From: Typhlomys cinereus
Lineage: Eukaryota > Chordata > Mammalia > Rodentia > Platacanthomyidae
Assembly: GCA_023101885.1 (NCBI GenBank)
Contig: JALPQD010000017.1
Coordinates: 420,220 to 484,219 of the forward strand
Direction of reading: 5' to 3'
Length of the DNA stretch: 64,000 nt
Shown: positions 11,447 through 23,230 of the stretch, one piece after another
Position numbering within the stretch: the first letter of the stretch is position 1
How the letters are laid out: every line of letters begins with the position of its first letter
Position numbers and translations under genes: made by a program
The notes under the pieces: generated by a model
Databases searched by the model: none
Seen by the model: only the letters and a program-made list of their open reading frames with translations
Told to the model about the DNA's origin: nothing

Positions 11447-11858
11447 TGTCATAGTTAGGCAAAAGAGTCAACTTGACAGTTGAGGGTTTGGGCTCTGGGC
11501 ACATTAAGCCCAAAGCAAACCTGCAAGAGATTGTCTAGCTGATGGGGAAGGCCCAGTCCATGGTGGGTGGGACTAGGCCCTGAACAGGTGAATAAAAATA
11601 CTGAGAGCTGGTTGAGGAAGGTGGCATCCTCTGTTCACTTGGCCAGACATGCTGGTCTGGCAAATAAGGATTGTCTGTCTCTCAGCTGTTATGTGGTGAT
11701 GGTGTGGCCAGTTCTCTGGTGTTGGTGCGTGCTTTCCCATCAAGCTGGACTGAGAACTGTAACTGGACTGTCGGTAAGGAAATAAACCCCTTGTTCCCCT
11801 GATGGTTCCATTTGATGGTCATTTATCAGCAACCACGCAGGCAAATTGTAACACTGGG
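11442..11858 (+). mobile_element. ERVL-type LTR, family A copy 2, with perfect target duplication
   Basis: The LTR spans 11447-11853 (407 bp), starting TGTCATAGTTAGGC and ending AAATTGTAACA. CTGGG flanks it at 11442-11446 and 11854-11858. It carries the family markers 'GTCAACTTGACAG', 'GATTGTCTAGCTGATGGGG' and 'AATAAACCCCTTGTTCCCC'. It is a solo LTR with no internal retroviral sequence. The 72-codon frame over it is not a gene. Confidence 0.9.
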
Positions 11859-12054
11859 GTTTGGTGCCCCCTTCATGCCTCGCGGCTTTGGTTCTCTACC
11901 TTCCCTAGGATAAGTCACTTATGAAACAGTCTCTTCCCAAAGGTTTCTGCTTCTCTGGACAGTGGAGTTCCTTGAGAGAAAGGATGTTGGGTTAAGTGTG
12001 CCAGCAGCTCAAGGCCGCCAACTAGTATGCAGTAGCCATTTGATGTCTAAAAAG

Positions 12055-12245
12055 ATGAAAGGAAGAGAAACAGAGAAAGAAAGAGAGAGAGAAAGAGAGA
12101 GAGAAAGAAAGATAAAGAGAAAGAGAGAGAAAGACAGAAAGAGAAAGAAAGAGAAATAGAAAGAGAAAGAGAGAGAGAAAGAAAGAGAGAAAGAAAGAAA
12201 GAGGGAGGAAAGAAAGAAGGAGAAGGAAGAAGAGAAGAAACAAGG
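12055..12245. repeat. (GA/GAAA)n polypurine tract
   Basis: About 190 bases are almost entirely A and G on the plus strand. The translations through it (Glu/Arg/Lys-rich forward, Ser/Phe/Leu-rich reverse) are products of the simple repeat. Confidence 0.95.
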
Positions 12246-14038
12246 TAATTGTTGGGTGAAAAAGAAAGAATTGAGAATTAACATGGAAATTTACATAGCA
12301 AAATACCATCTCCAGTAAGATACTGTTGTATGACTTATTAATAGTTTGGTTATGAAAAGGAAAAAAAACTTGAGAATTCAGTTTCAGCATATTTTCATGT
12401 GAATGCTAAAATGCATTAGAGGAGGATTGGTAATAACTTTGAGAGAGAAAATTAAGAGTTTCCACCTTGCTGGCAGCTTTCATAGCATCAGAAAGTACAA
12501 TGGAAGTTGCCAAGAAGAAAAGCAGTCAACAATCTTGTCAATCTGTGAAAACTGCAAATTACAAGAATAACCACCCTGGCAATCAATGCAATAATGGCAT
12601 GAATGTCAAGAGGGCAACCAACAGTTTTCTGATTGGATTTAAGGCCCACTTTCCACTAGGAATTGTATTCTTGGTATAAAAACCAGGCTAAGATCCTATG
12701 AAAGGGGAGGACATAGGCCCTAGAGGTATGCAAACTAGTAAGGTTTTGTTATAAAGACATTATCGAACTTGCTTCTAAATATTTGTTATTATGCCCGTAG
12801 ATTGGAAAGCGCTCAGCTCTCAACCTAGGTATCTGCCACAGAAACTTAAAACTGGCCAAAGTGCAGAAAATAAATGACTGAAGTCAGCTTGACCCTAAAC
12901 AGCACATCTAAACCATCCCTCTGCTAACTCCAAGGAACACTGAGGAAGAGGGGAAGCTAAAATTGTAAGAGACTGAAGAGGGGAAGGAGTGTGGCTGGAC
13001 ATTATCTTCTAGGTCTATCATGATAGGTCTGTTGCATCCACGAATCCAACGCAATTATGTGTGCTTCAGCAAGACCTGCACATGATTTGACATATCAACG
13101 TTTCATCATGGAAAGGGGAAGATCTCATGTTTCCCTGAGAAACTGTTGAGGATTAATACCGATAAGGTAGAAGGGACGATGCCTTCCTCAATGGTATACC
13201 CAGTGATTCACGATTCACACTCCAACAAGTGTCCAGACTCATAGCATCAAAGGCAACGCAGATGAAACTCAGTGGGCCGCACATATGAGAATGGAAAAGA
13301 AATTGGTAGAGAAGAGGAAGTGTTGTAAAAAGAGACGGAGTAAGATTATGTGACAAGATGTGTTTAAAATATCATGAATTTATGGTAATCATGTATGAAA
13401 CACTAAAAGAATAGAAATTTTTTCACTATTTTAAGCTAGTGGTTGTAACTTTACTGCTGAGGTTTCTCACATTTATTACTGAAGTTTTGGAATTTTCCTA
13501 ATAAAAAATTTTCTTCATCCTTCAGATTGACTTTAACCTCTACAACTTTGGAACTCTAATTACAAAATTATATTTTCATTATAGAAATGATAAGATCTAC
13601 AGAAATATATGTTTCTCTGTATGTTTCTACAGAAATATGTCAGGTCTACATTGCCTCTGACTTCCTTTCTACTCCTTTATGATAAATTTCCATAGAGTTA
13701 TGTATTCAGTTTTATATTTTGGAAATGCATGTCATACCTTTTGTCCAATTCATTAAAAATTCCTCAGAAGAAAACTTTAAATTTGTATGAGATGTTTAGT
13801 TACATGAGCACTTCCTAATCTGTCTAACAATTCTCTCATCTAGGTTTTATTTATTTTTTGGTGAAAACATAACTCAAGAATAAATGAGCAGGAGTCTTAG
13901 TACAGAATAAAGTACTTCACATTTGGGGTGATGAGTTTATTTATATAGCATTCTTCTACATTTCAGATACATATTTTGGCTTCTGTAATTTCAGTTTACT
14001 GCCCAAAAATATAAATGTGATTCCAAACTAATCTAGAC
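12246..14038. other. unassigned AT-rich sequence
   Basis: No gene or recognised repeat. A 13-base segment, TCTACAGAAATAT, recurs 30 bases apart at 13596 and 13626, a small imperfect tandem duplication. Confidence 0.4.
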
Positions 14039-14703
14039 CAGGGCTTTCAAAACTTTTTCCACCTATTCCACTTTTTTACGTGACGAATTTTTATGGAACC
14101 TGCATATATATATATATATATATAGTATATATAAAATCAGGATGTAAATTAAATGTTAATCAATATAAATCATAAAGAAATTTATTCAAAACAATTCTTT
14201 GGTATACATATAATTTTATCATTTATGAAGGATGAGAGAAAATTTGTATACTAAAGAGATAGATGTGCAGATATTTTTTACTTTCTGTTTTAAATCTAAG
14301 CTGAATATTTGATGCTATGAGACACAAAAATCTTCAATGTGTTTCAGTGATGATTGATATTTTCGTTTTGTAATTGTCGGTGCTGGGAACGCTGCCTCGT
14401 ATAAACAAAAGTATAATATTAAATGACAGCATTGTTCAGGGACATTTCAGAAGTTACTGGAATTCTGTCTTAATCCCAAGCACAGTTTGCTTGATTTTTT
14501 TTTCAAAGCTCAAGTTGACAAGTGGAAAAGCAATTTTTGAAATCAAATATGCTGATGTAATATCATTTGATGATCTGAGGATTTCACCCTTACATGTGAG
14601 GAATGGTGGCAGGAAAATATTCAAAGTCTCTGTTTTCGCAGTGATGCCATCAGGCTTCGAGCAGAAAACCTCCTGTGAACCTACTAGCACTGTTATTTCC
14701 TAG
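14039..14703 (+). mobile_element. possible old hAT-type DNA transposon relic
   Basis: 'CAGGGCTTTCAAAACTTTTT' resembles a hAT/Charlie terminal inverted repeat, and AT-rich text follows, including (TA)n at 14104-14134. I cannot find a convincing opposite inverted terminus. Frames of 109 (plus) and 78 codons (minus) at 14374-14703 overlap and show no transposase motif. The call is weak. Confidence 0.25.
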
Positions 14704-16570
14704 CACACAGTAGTCTTGACTCTGAGTTCACATGACTCACTCTACTTATTGGCCTTGCATGGTATAAGCACACAGTGAAAGATGTGTGTGTTGTGTGTTC
14801 AAAGCCAAGGCTGTGGTAAGACGTCACACAGGTGATCCTTGTCACACATACATTAAGCTCCTTACACATTTGATTTTTATTTCTGCTTGTAGCACATTCA
14901 GAAGCGTTTTACTATTGCCAAAATTTCCACCCTGCCCCCTCCATGTTTATGATCCACACATTATAGGGCTGAGATCCATGCTTATCTATTCAAAAAGAGT
15001 TACGCACACTTCTTTATTAATTCATCACACATTATTAATTGCTGTTATGTGGTTTAGGTCTAAACACTGACGGGCTTTGGAAACAGGCCTTTTGATAAAT
15101 CTGCTTTTCTGGCACAACCAGTTATGGACAGAGACATGCTAATGAAAGACCCTGGCTCGATCATAAGAAATATCATGACAGTGTTCGACTGGAGGGAGAC
15201 ATCTTTTCTACAGTGATTTAAAGTCCCTGAGGGCAAATTAACATGTTCTAGAATAACTAATTTCTTCATTTGTTTGTGAGTGGACACATGCATATAGCTG
15301 CGTAGTTACATTAAGGAGGTGAAATATCATTTCATCCAAAATTAATAAGGCTATTTAAACTCCGCTATTAGTTAATAAACGGTGATCTGCAAACAAAAAC
15401 ACCGTTCATAAGATAAATTTAGATCTTGATGATCACCAGGAAAGTAAATCAAAAAACAGGTGTGGTTCAAAGATACCTAGGAGAGAAAGAGATCCGTTTC
15501 AAACTAAAAATGGTTTGTCATGCTAAGCTTTCTCTATTTACAAAGTTTAATGTTTAGAAAATTGTGTTAGGTTCTTTATGCTCTTTCTAGAAATTCTAGA
15601 AACAATTCATGCTCCTCTGTTCAGACAAAAGTGAGACATTTCCCCATGAAGAGAAATGATATCTCAGTGAACTCAGATGCTTGCATTTAATCTGCATTCC
15701 ACTGGTCTCCCTGTGTAGCTCAGTTCCAGGCCCTTCTTTCTAGGCGCCTTTGAGTGAAAAAGGAAAAATTCCTCTCAGTTCCTCCCTCAAGGACATGTTG
15801 ACTTCACTTCAGGGTATTGTACACTGCAACACACTAAGGTGCCATTGTTAAGTCCCATGGCTGCTTCTAGAACCCCCCCCCCCCCGCTGTCTTCCACCGC
15901 ATGTCCTTTTCTGGATGGTGGTGGGATAACCAGGAGGGCGAACTGTTTCTGAACATTCAAAGAGAACCCGAGTTCCGCTGGGAACTCCTTGGCTGAGCAT
16001 TTTCGAGAATTTTTGTTGTTGCTTTGGTGACTAGGAAGCTCCGGGAGACCGTTTCCATAACATGACAAACATAGACGCGGAGTCAGTGCCAATGTCAAAT
16101 GTGACCCAGATTTTGTACGGAATGGCAGGCATTTTCTCTTAACTTTCTTTTTCACTGCATGGAGGGGTAAAATCAGATGCACGAGAATATAATTCACGCT
16201 TATGTCCCTGGTCCATATAATATGGAAAGTAGTGCTTTTACCACAAACAAATGTTCTTAATAGGGTTCTGAGACAGAAGAGACACCATGATGAAAAGCCA
16301 TACCTCCAAGGCAAGAAGCAAAGTGTTGTTGCCTCAGTTTCTTCAAAGATGCAATCAAATACTCAGACACAAATGATTGTCAACCCCCAGGTCGGGTTTC
16401 GCATATGCACTGTACCTGTTACCGTAGTCACTACACCATGACACCATGACTACTTGGAATCACCGTTAGCCAAATAACAGAGCCAGAGTCATGCCTAACC
16501 ACTTCTCTATATCTGTCTCTTCCTAATTTAAGCAAAGAGTATGTCTGGTTGGGGACAGGGGGTGGGGGGG
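14704..16570. other. unassigned sequence with a C13 homopolymer
   Basis: No gene or repeat family is recognised. A run of thirteen C occurs at 15873-15885. The 175-codon antisense frame at 15787-16314 shows no known domain and crosses the homopolymer. Confidence 0.4.
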
Positions 16571-16584
16571 TGCTGAAGAGATGG
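16571..16584 (+). mobile_element. 5' end of a B4-like SINE, split by an LTR
   Basis: 'TGCTGAAGAGATGGCTCAG' is the start of a tRNA-headed SINE. The remainder continues at 16903 after the LTR. Confidence 0.75.
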
Positions 16585-16902
16585 CTCAGTGTAATAGTTA
16601 ATCCTGGGTATCAACTTGACACACCTGGCATTAATTGAGATCAGCTCAGACCACCTGAGGAGATTATCTGGATAATACAAAGACAAGCCCTAGATCCCAT
16701 TGAAACCTCCCAGTAGTGGACCAGATAAAAGAAACCACAGAAGACTGGGAAGAAGGATGTGATGTAGCCTGTCTCCAGCCAGTCCTGCTACCTCTGCCAT
16801 GAGACTGTATCTCCCTTCTGGAATAAATTTCCTTTTCTCCCTTAAGTTATTTAACTAAGGATGTTCTCTCATAGCAATGTTAGGAATAGCTGTTACACTC
16901 AG
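16585..16902 (+). mobile_element. MaLR/ERVL-type LTR (family D) nested in a SINE
   Basis: The LTR spans 16590-16897 (308 bp), from TGTAATAGTTAATCC to AATAGCTGTTACA. An exact 5-bp duplication, CTCAG, flanks it at 16585-16589 and 16898-16902. CTCAG is part of the SINE A box, and removing the LTR plus one duplication restores a continuous SINE head. Internal markers are 'TATCAACTTGACACACC', 'GAGATTATCTGGATAATAC' and 'CTGGAATAAATTTCC'. It is a solo LTR without genes. Confidence 0.9.
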
Positions 16903-17080
16903 TCAATAAAACACTTGCTGTGCAAGCATGAGAATGGGGTTCTGATCCCCAGAATCCATGTGAAAACCGGGTATAGTGGCAAATACCTGTAATCCCAGTG
17001 CTAGAGAGATGGACACAGAAGGATCCCTTGGGACTTGCTGGCTAGTCAATATAGCCGGATTGATTTGATGTTTTGAAAAA
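16903..17080 (+). mobile_element. B4-like SINE, remainder after the LTR
   Basis: It continues with 'CACTTGCTGTGCAAGCATG', the B-box-like 'GTTCTGATCCCCAG', and a B1-like part, 'CCTGTAATCCCAGTGCTAG', then 'GGATCCCTTGGGACTTGCTG'. A tRNA/ID-like head joined to a B1-like part is typical of composite rodent SINEs of the B4 kind. Confidence 0.75.
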
Positions 17081-17089
17081 CAGGGTATT

Positions 17090-17343
17090 GGGCCAAGGAG
17101 ATGTCTGCAGTTAAAACACTTGCCACAAAAGCAAAAGAAGAAGAGTTCGTCTTTTCCAGATCCCACGTAAAATGTCAGATGGGGTGGTTGTTAGCCTTGG
17201 ATACAGAACTCAGGTATCTTCTGAACAAGATGGCTAGTCAAGCTAGCCCTATTAGAAGTGTGAGAGTTATTAGAGACTTGATCTCAAAAGAAAAAGATCA
17301 TAGAGTGATCAAGGATGGTTCTTTTATCAATCTTAGGCACACA

Positions 17344-17384
<41 letters not shown>

Positions 17385-17390
17385 AAATTT
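17090..17390 (+). mobile_element. second B4-like SINE with (CA)n tail
   Basis: 'GGCCAAGGAGATGTCTGCAG', 'AACACTTGCCACAAAAGC' and 'CAGATCCCACGTAAAATG', then a degenerate 3' part and a (CA)n run at 17338-17386. It lies directly after the previous SINE in the same orientation. A 128-codon frame crossing it is an artefact. Confidence 0.65.
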
Positions 17391-17854
17391 ATTTAGATAT
17401 TTTGCTATCCTTGATTTCTATTTCTTTTCTGTAATTGTAATACTTTCTCTTGGATATAACATCTTTTTTAATTGGGGGTACCCCTAGCTGAGTTGTTCTT
17501 CCAGTGCTGACATCCTAAGACTTGGTATAGTGTCTGGGGCAACCAACACTGAGGATGAAGGAGGAGGAAGGGTTGGATGGGGGAAAGAAAGAGGAGAGAG
17601 GGGAGGGGAAGAAGTAGAGGGAAGAAAAGGAGGAGTCATCTAGGTTTCCTGGTTTCCACACAAAGAAATAACTCTACATCCGTCTTTCAGAAGTCAAATA
17701 ATTGCTCACAGAGGAAATAACTGTAATAATTATTCTTACACGTAAGAATTTCCTAATCAGATTAATCATATTTAGCCTCACTAAGGCTGTAGAGAATTAC
17801 AGGAGATTTATTAAATGCACAGTTATCTTTTCAGTCCTTTACATGTAAGAATAC
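17391..17854. other. unassigned sequence with a purine-rich patch
   Basis: A GA/GGA-rich patch occurs at 17555-17637. Nothing else is recognised. Confidence 0.4.
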
Positions 17855-18654
17855 AACAGCCAAAATATTTTAATACTTTTTTTATTATTTCCACTTATAC
17901 AAACTTAATAGGTAGACCAGTTCCCTCCCTCCCTCCTCCTCCCCCCGAACTCCCTGCTCTCCCTCCCTCTCTCCCCATCCCCCAGTGCCTCCACCCCAAT
18001 TCCCAGAGAGTCCTTTATTGTGTATGCCTAACTCTCCTCTTGGTCCTCCTCTCCGATGACGTACAAGGACCCAGTGGCATTTCCCTGAACCCTTTCTCGT
18101 GTTCCCCTTAAGCATAGGAACACTACTGTGGCTGTCAATCCCTTGCCTCCAAGGATCTTGGTGCCTTTAGCTGATGCTAGACTTTGTGAGGTCAATAGTG
18201 TGTTGGACATTGCGCAGGGCATGCAAAGTCCTAATATGATTGCTTCGGCCCTAACTAGTGTGGAGAATCTTGCAAATCATTGCTCCTCCCATCCTTTTGC
18301 TCTTACAATCTTACCGCCCCCTCTTCTGCAAATGTCCCTGAGCTTCAGGATGGGGGGAGATTAGGCTGGCCTAGTTCTATGTGGTTGATATAGAGTCTCT
18401 GAAGTTCTGGATTGTGGTTTGTTGATTTTCTTTTGCAGTTTTGCTGCTCCTGCAATGCCCTTCACTCCATCCTGATGGGCACTGTATGTCACCCCCTGGT
18501 CAGAGACGAAAAGCTGTTAAACTGGAGTCTTGTTATAATAGCACATTCAAGGGTAGATGTAATAAAAGCAGGAAACCTCGGTGAGGGAGGGGTCAGTCAC
18601 CCATTTGCAAAATGATCACCTTTCATCTGCCAGACTATAACAGCCAAAATATTT
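17855..18654 (-). mobile_element. retrotransposed insert, probably L1 3' UTR, with perfect 16-bp target duplication
   Basis: AACAGCCAAAATATTT occurs at 17855-17870 and again at 18639-18654, enclosing 768 bp. On the minus strand the insert ends with AATAATAAAAAAA (a polyadenylation signal plus A tract), and a polypurine block corresponding to plus 17925-17990 lies upstream of it. Rodent L1 3' UTRs share this layout of polypurine tract then AATAAA/poly-A. No ORF2 sequence is recognised, so this would be a 5'-truncated copy. A processed non-coding transcript is the alternative. The exact duplication suggests a fairly recent event. Confidence 0.65.
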
Positions 18655-21070
18655 GTGACACGGACATATTAAAATTTTGAGTAGTGGGGATGTTTTGTGG
18701 GGCAGAAGGGAGAGAGGTGGTTGGTTTAGGGTCTTAGATACTGGGGTGACTTTTCTGTTTGTTTTGCTTTTAGACTTTAGCTTTCTCTGTTCACCTACCA
18801 TTCTAACTCAGAATGGAACTAGACTTTCCTGAAGAGGGATTACAGCCTGATAGAAAAAGGCTGGTGCGCCCCCGGCCACTTACATTGGCTTGAGCTGGAT
18901 CTGTGTTCTTCTTGGTGAATTTTTTTTTGTACCCTGGTAAAACCATGTTGTTTATTCTGGTTCAGGCAACATTCACCCTTATACAGAAAATAGCTGGATG
19001 TCTACTATCCCAAAACATCACAATTTAACGAGACATACACTTTCCCATGTATCTTTCAAGACAATGCAATATGAAAGGCATGGAAATCATCATAGTCCTC
19101 ATCTCAAAGCCTGAGTCTTGAAAAATCTAAGGAGATGCTTGATGGTAATGCTATGAAGCAGTAGTTTTGATAGAAGAACTCTGGAATGCGTGGCTCTCTG
19201 CGTTGGCATTTCCCCCGTGCTATGCTGCCCAAAATATGTGCGGTACTATTCTGAGTGTCCCGGAAGTGAAGCGACTTTATGGTAATCATATGCAAAATGT
19301 TTCTCAAGGTTTTTTTCCTTGCAGTTTACTTTTTTATGAGTCTGTTAAAAATTTAAGAGAAGCCTTGTTGACATTTTATACGGTTATTTTTCTTTCAAAG
19401 GAAAATTGGAGGATTTTTAAACTTTCATATCTAAGATGATAAAAGGTAACATAACATCATAATTCTTATCTTGTTCCGTTTGATATTTGGTTGTTTTATT
19501 TTCCTTTTATGAGTTTTATTCATCTTGCAACCAGCCTTGTATGTATCAGAAAAGGAAAAAAAAAAAACCTTAGTTCACTTTTTGTGTTTTGAGGAATTTG
19601 CCTGGAGCTAAAGCAAATGTATATAGGTGGAAATTGGACCAAAAAAATAAAATTCCTAATATACAAACTCTGACAAATGATAATAGAAACTGTGAGCATT
19701 TTATATGTTATCATATAAGTCTTGTAAGGACCCCAAATAAATGATTTTGGTGAATACTTTACTCTTTCAGGAAGCTGAAGAAATGAACATATCATCTTGG
19801 CTATATTTGGATATTATAATGACATTTTCCCTCTCCCAATGTATTTCCAAAATGGATATTGTTAATGTAAGGATGTAGCTACTACGTTTATATAAAATTT
19901 CATCCATTCAACTGATATTTAAATTTTGATGGTTTTCCAAATATTGAGACTTTGCATCCTCTAGTATATTTTTAGCCACCTAAGTACTACTATGATTTCT
20001 ATAAGGAGAAGCACTATGACATTTGATATCCACCTCAGGAGAAGCAGGAATACTTTATCGGCAAAGCATTGCATGCATCTATTGTTTTTCATCAACCAGC
20101 ATCCATTGAGCACTATCTGTATGCAGAGAAACCCTCCTGTTTATGTGTAGAGGTAAAGCAAGACATAGACATGCAGTAGAAAACTCCTCTAGTTTTAATT
20201 TAATTTGTTTCTTATTGCATTAAAAAGATAAGAATCAGGAAATTAACCAAAAATAGGCCAATGAGTAACTTCTAAATAGGACAGGCAGGTGACAGGTGGG
20301 GGAGGGAGAAGATGGTATGGTGACATTTTTCCTAAGCATCTTGTATTAGAAATTGATGTACAGAAAAAATTAAAATAATGATAAACTGTGGAGTCAGAAA
20401 ATTATTAATAATAATACTGTGGCTAATTTCTATGGGAGAATCTTGCTCTGATTTGGGGTTAGACCACAGATTTTTCTCACTCGTTAGCATTTCTTCTTGG
20501 AAGTGTCTTAACTATGCGTGTCTGTTAATTTGATGTCTTTAGTGTCCTGTCTTGACCCACGGCTGGTGCCTGAGCGATCGCATCCTGTGTGACATCAGCA
20601 CACGAACCCTGACGCCCACCTTATATGGTAAAGGCTCACACAGGCAAAACAACACCATCGTTATTTTTCTAACTTCCAGCACTTCATTAACTGTGGCACC
20701 ACATAGGGCTGTATAACTTTGTAAAGTTTATAAACATAACAGAGAACATTCTCACAGGCGTCCTAGGCCGGGCTGCATGCATCGTTTTGGGGGGTCAAAC
20801 AAAGTTCTTTTCTCCAGACAGCTCATTCTCTGGTGGCGAGGGGAGGCAGGCGGCCCACACTCTCCGTCCCAGCGCCCGCCCGCCGTCCAGCAGTCCTGTA
20901 CCCCTGCCAGAATGCCACCAGAGGAAGATTGATTGCCTCTTCACGAGGTTTCTCGTAAATTTCACCAATCTGGATCTTTTCCCAGTGCCGGGGTTTTTAG
21001 CGCTCCACCCTCACTATGAGATCCTGAAGTCTCTGGGGAACCGAATTTCCAGTCACGAGGGCAAGTAGGA
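18655..21070. other. unassigned, mostly AT-rich region
   Basis: No gene is recognised. At 20092-20190, 'CATCCATTGAGCACTATCTG' may be a decayed mammalian repeat of MIR type, read antisense; this is weak. CpG density rises locally at 20560-20890, but I see no island or first exon. Confidence 0.35.
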
Positions 21071-21072
21071 AT

Positions 21073-21260
21073 CTGGGGAGACTGGGAGATGGTTCGGTGG
21101 CTAAAGTGCTTGCCGTGCATGCTTGAGGTCCTGAGTTCGATCCTCAGAACCCACCTGAAAAGCTAAGTGCGGTGGCACTTAGCTTGTAGTCCTACACCGG
21201 CTAGGCAGGTGCAGGTGGACTCCTGGGCTTTGCTCCCAGCGAAAGACCTTATCTCAGCAA
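21073..21260 (+). mobile_element. B4-like SINE
   Basis: 'GGAGATGGTTCGGTGGCTAA' begins the head, followed by 'GTGCTTGCCGTGCATGC', a B box 'GAGTTCGATCCTC' and 'AGAACCCACC'. The 3' body is diverged and its end uncertain; the sequence to 21420 may include more of it. Confidence 0.7.
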
Positions 21261-21439
21261 GCAGTGGCTCCTGCGGAACATTTACCCCAGGCTAACCCAA
21301 GCAAGGTGACGCAAGAAAGAGCTTAGTGTACAGGCACAGCATGGTGTGCTGTCTACCGCAAGATCGTAACCTAATGGACTTGCCTCTGAGTCTTGGCACT
21401 GCCACATACGGTCCATGAAAATAAGTTCTGTGTGCGTGG

Positions 21440-21762
21440 TATGTGTGGGTGCATGTGCGTGTGAGAGCTCACATGAGTGTGCATGTGAAGACCCAAACTT
21501 GACCTTAAGAGTCTTTTCTCAGATGATGTTTTTTTGAGACAGGGTCTCTCACATGACCTAAAACTTGCCAGTTTTCCAGGATGCTTGGCCGTGGATCACC
21601 AAGGATCCGCCCATCTTCTGCTTCCCCAGCAGCGGGCTGACAGGTTCATGCCACTGTGCCTGACTCTTTAAATGCAGGTTCTGGGGTTTCAAGCTGGGGT
21701 TCTCGTGCTTGCGGAGCGTAGCAAGCACTTTACTGATGGAGCCTTCTCCCCAGCTGGGGTCG
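21440..21762 (-). mobile_element. B4-like composite SINE, antisense
   Basis: The plus strand has 'TTGAGACAGGGTCTCTCAC' (antisense B1-like), 'GGATCCGCCCATCTTCTGC', and 'AGCAAGCACTTTACTGATGG' followed by 'AGCCTTCTCCCCAGC', the reversed tRNA head. It lies tail to tail with the plus-strand SINE at 21073. Confidence 0.75.
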
Positions 21763-22131
21763 CGGGTACACGGCAGGTGTCACGAGGGCTTTCCCCCACC
21801 TATAGCCGGTCTAAAGACTTTTGTAGAATAATCAATGAAGAGTGCAGGAGGGCTCTGGAGGTGACTTTAAAGAAAGGGAGGGAAGGGGTATGGTAGAGAC
21901 GTATTAGATCGTAGCTATGTTTCAAGAAAGCTGTGGAAATTGTAAAAGCGGAAGGTCCTTTGTGCATAAATTACCCAGAAACCAGCCCATAGACTCGAGG
22001 GCAGTCATGTAATGATCTAACAGACACGTAGTACTCTTGCCACTGTAGTTCAGTCTATTTCTTTTTTATTATTTAATTTCCCCAAGAATCTGTTTGTTAG
22101 CAACATTAAGGCTTGCTGTCTGTAATGCAAA

Positions 22132-22165
<34 letters not shown>

Positions 22166-23230
22166 ATGATTTAAGTCAATTTAATTGAAATTCATTCTCG
22201 CCTTGTGATAAACATAGTTAACCAATAGCTAGGGTTTTCCCTTCCCTCAGCTTTTTTGCTCCCACAGGAAATATCTGCATATTTGATGAAAGAAATCATC
22301 TCAGGCTTCTTTAGAACAAGCAAGGAAGACCCAGAAGTCGAGGTTGGAGTCTGGGCTTCTGCGGCCCGCAGTCCTCATAGGAGAAGTGACGACATGCTTG
22401 CAGGATTTACGGTGTTTCTGCTTTAGCATTATTTGAAGAGACTTGACTTTAACGAGGCCCCACGCATCCTTGCTGTAGGATGTGCTTCCCGTGAGTAAAG
22501 GAAGGGACACTTGGGGTTTCCTGCCCCGTGCTCATCCAGTCACCCTCACTTGAAACAGCAGCAGTTCTGGAATGAGGATCAGACACCTTAGAAACTTCGG
22601 CTGACAGAACCTGCTCGGCAGTCTCAGATAATTTGCCTAAAAACACAAAATGGTTATTTACTTAAAGTGAGGAAATGGGATTCTGGGATCATCTATGAAG
22701 ACCCAGTCCCCTCATCGTAATCAATCCTGCAAGTCCTTTTGGTCATTTTGTCTCTAGTTTTGATGAAGTCCAGGTTTCTAAGTACAGAATAGAGGCCAGC
22801 ACTGTGAGTAGAAGAATTCCATCCATATTTCAGCCAGTGCACGTCATCTCAGCTACCTGCTAACCGTTGGCCACGTGAGCATGTGACTGTATTAAACACC
22901 ATCTCCTACTTGTGTGATTATTTTGAGTCCCTGTCTCTTGAAATGGTCTAGGGCAGAGATACCTGGAGAACTCCTGCCTCCTTTTAGGATACTGGCAAGG
23001 TTTGGTAAGACATCTTTCAGTTACAATTGTAAGAATTAGAACCACTTCTGGTTTTTTTTTTTTTTATGTTACTCTATTTTCATACTACCCAACTGGACTT
23101 AACAATTACCCCGTCATTTTGAGTGAAAAGCTGGCAGAGGATTAAAGAAGCATTCCTCCCTTCCCCCACTCCTGCATCCCAGTGTATGAGGTTCAGATGC
23201 CCTGAAGTCGCTTTCCTTTTGGTGTAGCAG
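21763..23230. other. unassigned sequence with (TG)n
   Basis: A (TG)n run lies at 22132-22163. Short antisense frames near 22301-22646 show no domain. Confidence 0.4.

Noticed and set aside
12009..12390. Glu/Arg/Lys-rich and Ser/Phe/Leu-rich frames
   Set aside because: Products of the GA/GAAA polypurine tract.
14039..14703. Autonomous DNA transposon with transposase
   Set aside because: Only one terminus-like motif is visible, with no matching inverted end and no transposase motif. It is kept only as a low-confidence relic.
15787..16314. 175-codon antisense frame
   Set aside because: No domain is recognised, and a C13 homopolymer lies inside it.
17101..17487. 128-codon frame with a Thr/His repeat
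   Set aside because: It spans a B4-like SINE and its (CA)n tail.
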